NCBI GenBank assembly: GCA_902773215.1
Contig: CACYDQ010000063.1
Span: forward strand, 1 to 5,199
Length of the DNA stretch: 5,199 nt
Origin: an uncultured Spirochaetaceae bacterium
GTDB taxonomy: Bacteria; Spirochaetota; Spirochaetia; Treponematales; Treponemataceae
Direction: 5' to 3'
The notes under the pieces are model-generated. The model saw only the letters and a list, made by a program, of their open reading frames with translations. It made no database searches and was not told where the DNA came from. A program made the translations under genes and the position numbers. Positions 4,701 to 5,199 of this stretch are shown here, one piece after another (position 1 is the stretch's first letter; each line of letters starts with the position of its first letter).

Positions 4701-4757
4701 AGGGAACGTATGGAGCAGGGAACCGCCAGCGTAGCGTCAAGGCTATACGTTCCCTGC
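4701..4757. repeat. Inverted repeat with two alternative stems at the end of the PspC gene
   Basis: AGGGAACGTAT (4701-4711) and ATACGTTCCCT (4745-4755) are a perfect 11-bp inverted pair. A second arm GCAGGGAAC (4715-4723) pairs perfectly over 9 bp with GTTCCCTGC (4749-4757). The two stems share bases and exclude each other. The shared arm abuts the PspC stop codon, so the transcript end would fold. No T tract follows, so intrinsic termination is not shown. Confidence 0.65.
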
Positions 4758-5021
4758 TTAAAAGTGGCTGTTGAACTCCCTGTCGGCCTCGCTCTCGCCC
4801 TCGGTCTTGGGCACGGAGTTGCCCCAGTCCGCCTGTGAGGACGGCCTGTCCGGGATGACCAGCGCGCAGACGATGTAGGCGATGATTCCCGAGCCTCCCG
4901 CCAGGGTCAGGACGACCCAGAGAAGGCGGACGATGGTCGGATCCAGGTTGAAGTACTCGGCGATGCCGCCGCACACGCCGCAGAGCGTCTTCTGTGATGA
5001 CTTGTAAATCCTCTTTGCCAT
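4758..5021 (-). CDS. PspC-domain membrane protein, 87 aa
   Basis: The start is ATG at 5021, 6 nt after SD GGAGG (5032-5028). Residues 1-58 are a full PspC domain: MAKRIYKSSQKTLCGVCGGIAEYFNLDPTIVR in outline, with the hallmark 'GVCGGIAEYF...DPTIVRLLWV', then one membrane segment at about 31-57 (LLWVVLTLAGG...AYIVCALVIP). The remaining 30 residues are a polar tail, EGESEADREFNSHF at the end. Standalone PspC proteins of this size are common. The family is linked to envelope-stress responses, and E. coli PspC works with PspB in inducing the phage-shock system. Here the upstream neighbour is a toastrack-like gene ending 22 nt before this start, a frequent pairing. No pspA or pspF is visible. Cys14 and Cys17 are notable but not unusual in the family. 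Confidence 0.93.
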   Translation of the reverse strand: MAKRIYKSSQKTLCGVCGGIAEYFNLDPTIVRLLWVVLTLAGGSGIIAYIVCALVIPDRPSSQADWGNSVPKTEGESEADREFNSHF

Positions 5022-5043
5022 AATTGACCTCCAATATTCCTTT

Positions 5044-5199
5044 CTATGCCCGGTTCCTGTCCAGGCTCTTGATCTTCACTTCTCCCATGCCGCAGTTTAT
5101 GGAGAAGTGGTTCTTCTTCTTTTCGCCGCTCTCGAAGGTCGTGATGCCGCCCTTCTTGATGTTGTCGTACTCGAAGCTGCCCAGCCCGATCTTGGCGAA
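5044..5199 (-). CDS. Toastrack/LiaF-like protein, C-terminal 51 residues (partial)
   Basis: An open frame enters from the high-coordinate edge and ends with TAG at 5046-5044. The visible residues include FAKIGLGSFEYDNIKKGG and, near the end, HFSINCGMGEVKIKSLDRNRA. Repeated short beta-strands with 'G(l/m)G.(f/v)' turns fit the C-terminal beta-sheet repeats of toastrack/DUF4097/LiaF-type proteins, which often neighbour PspC domains and are thought to sense envelope stress. The PspC gene follows after 22 nt, suggesting one operon. The start and any membrane segments are outside the window, so the family call is provisional; the coding call is firmer. Confidence 0.6.
   Translation of the reverse strand, partial: FAKIGLGSFEYDNIKKGGITTFESGEKKKNHFSINCGMGEVKIKSLDRNRA

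Larger units (their letters stand above)
4391..4757. other. Non-coding stretch rich in inverted repeats
   Basis: No reading frame here has an acceptable start and composition. The stretch holds two GC-rich inverted repeats (4458-4510), a degenerate 23-24 bp tandem array (4533-4650) and a long inverted repeat at the pspC-like gene's end (4701-4755). The Rpn promoter must lie here if the gene is transcribed on its own, but I found no clear -35/-10 pair. Confidence 0.55.

Overview
All credible genes in this window lie on the minus strand. Base composition is near 50% G+C, and most genes start with ATG behind purine-rich Shine-Dalgarno (SD) sites. Secreted and lipoprotein-type CsgG-like proteins, a long Rpn-family nuclease and a small PspC protein beside a toastrack-like protein suggest a Gram-negative bacterium. 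A host-associated Treponema-like spirochaete is my best guess, with low to moderate confidence because no marker gene is present.

Layout in transcription order, from high to low coordinates. (1) 5199-4758: the 3' end of a toastrack/LiaF-like gene, then a complete PspC-domain gene. (2) 4757-4368: a non-coding stretch full of inverted repeats, with a degenerate array of five 23-24 bp units. (3) 4367-3402: an Rpn/PDDEXK_2 nuclease gene. It contains an internal ATG at 3650 with a far better SD site than the full-length start. (4) 3401-2779: a non-coding stretch with a hairpin just past the Rpn gene, a near-consensus sigma70 promoter (TTGACA-16-TATAAT), a palindrome touching its -35, six copies of a 7-bp repeat beginning at the -10, and a leader of about 284 nt with a possible attenuator. 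(5) 2778-1: an apparent operon of a PD-(D/E)XK nuclease (PDDEXK_4 type), a CsgG-like lipoprotein, and the start of a second exported CsgG-like protein that runs off the window.

Two points stand out. First, the Rpn gene is arranged like the E. coli rpn genes, which encode a toxic full-length nuclease plus a short C-terminal protein from an internal start that restrains it. Second, the nuclease operon combines a predicted cytoplasmic nuclease with two exported proteins behind an elaborate promoter and leader. Both nucleases could belong to defence or genome-conflict functions, but that is inference: nothing in the window shows an activity.
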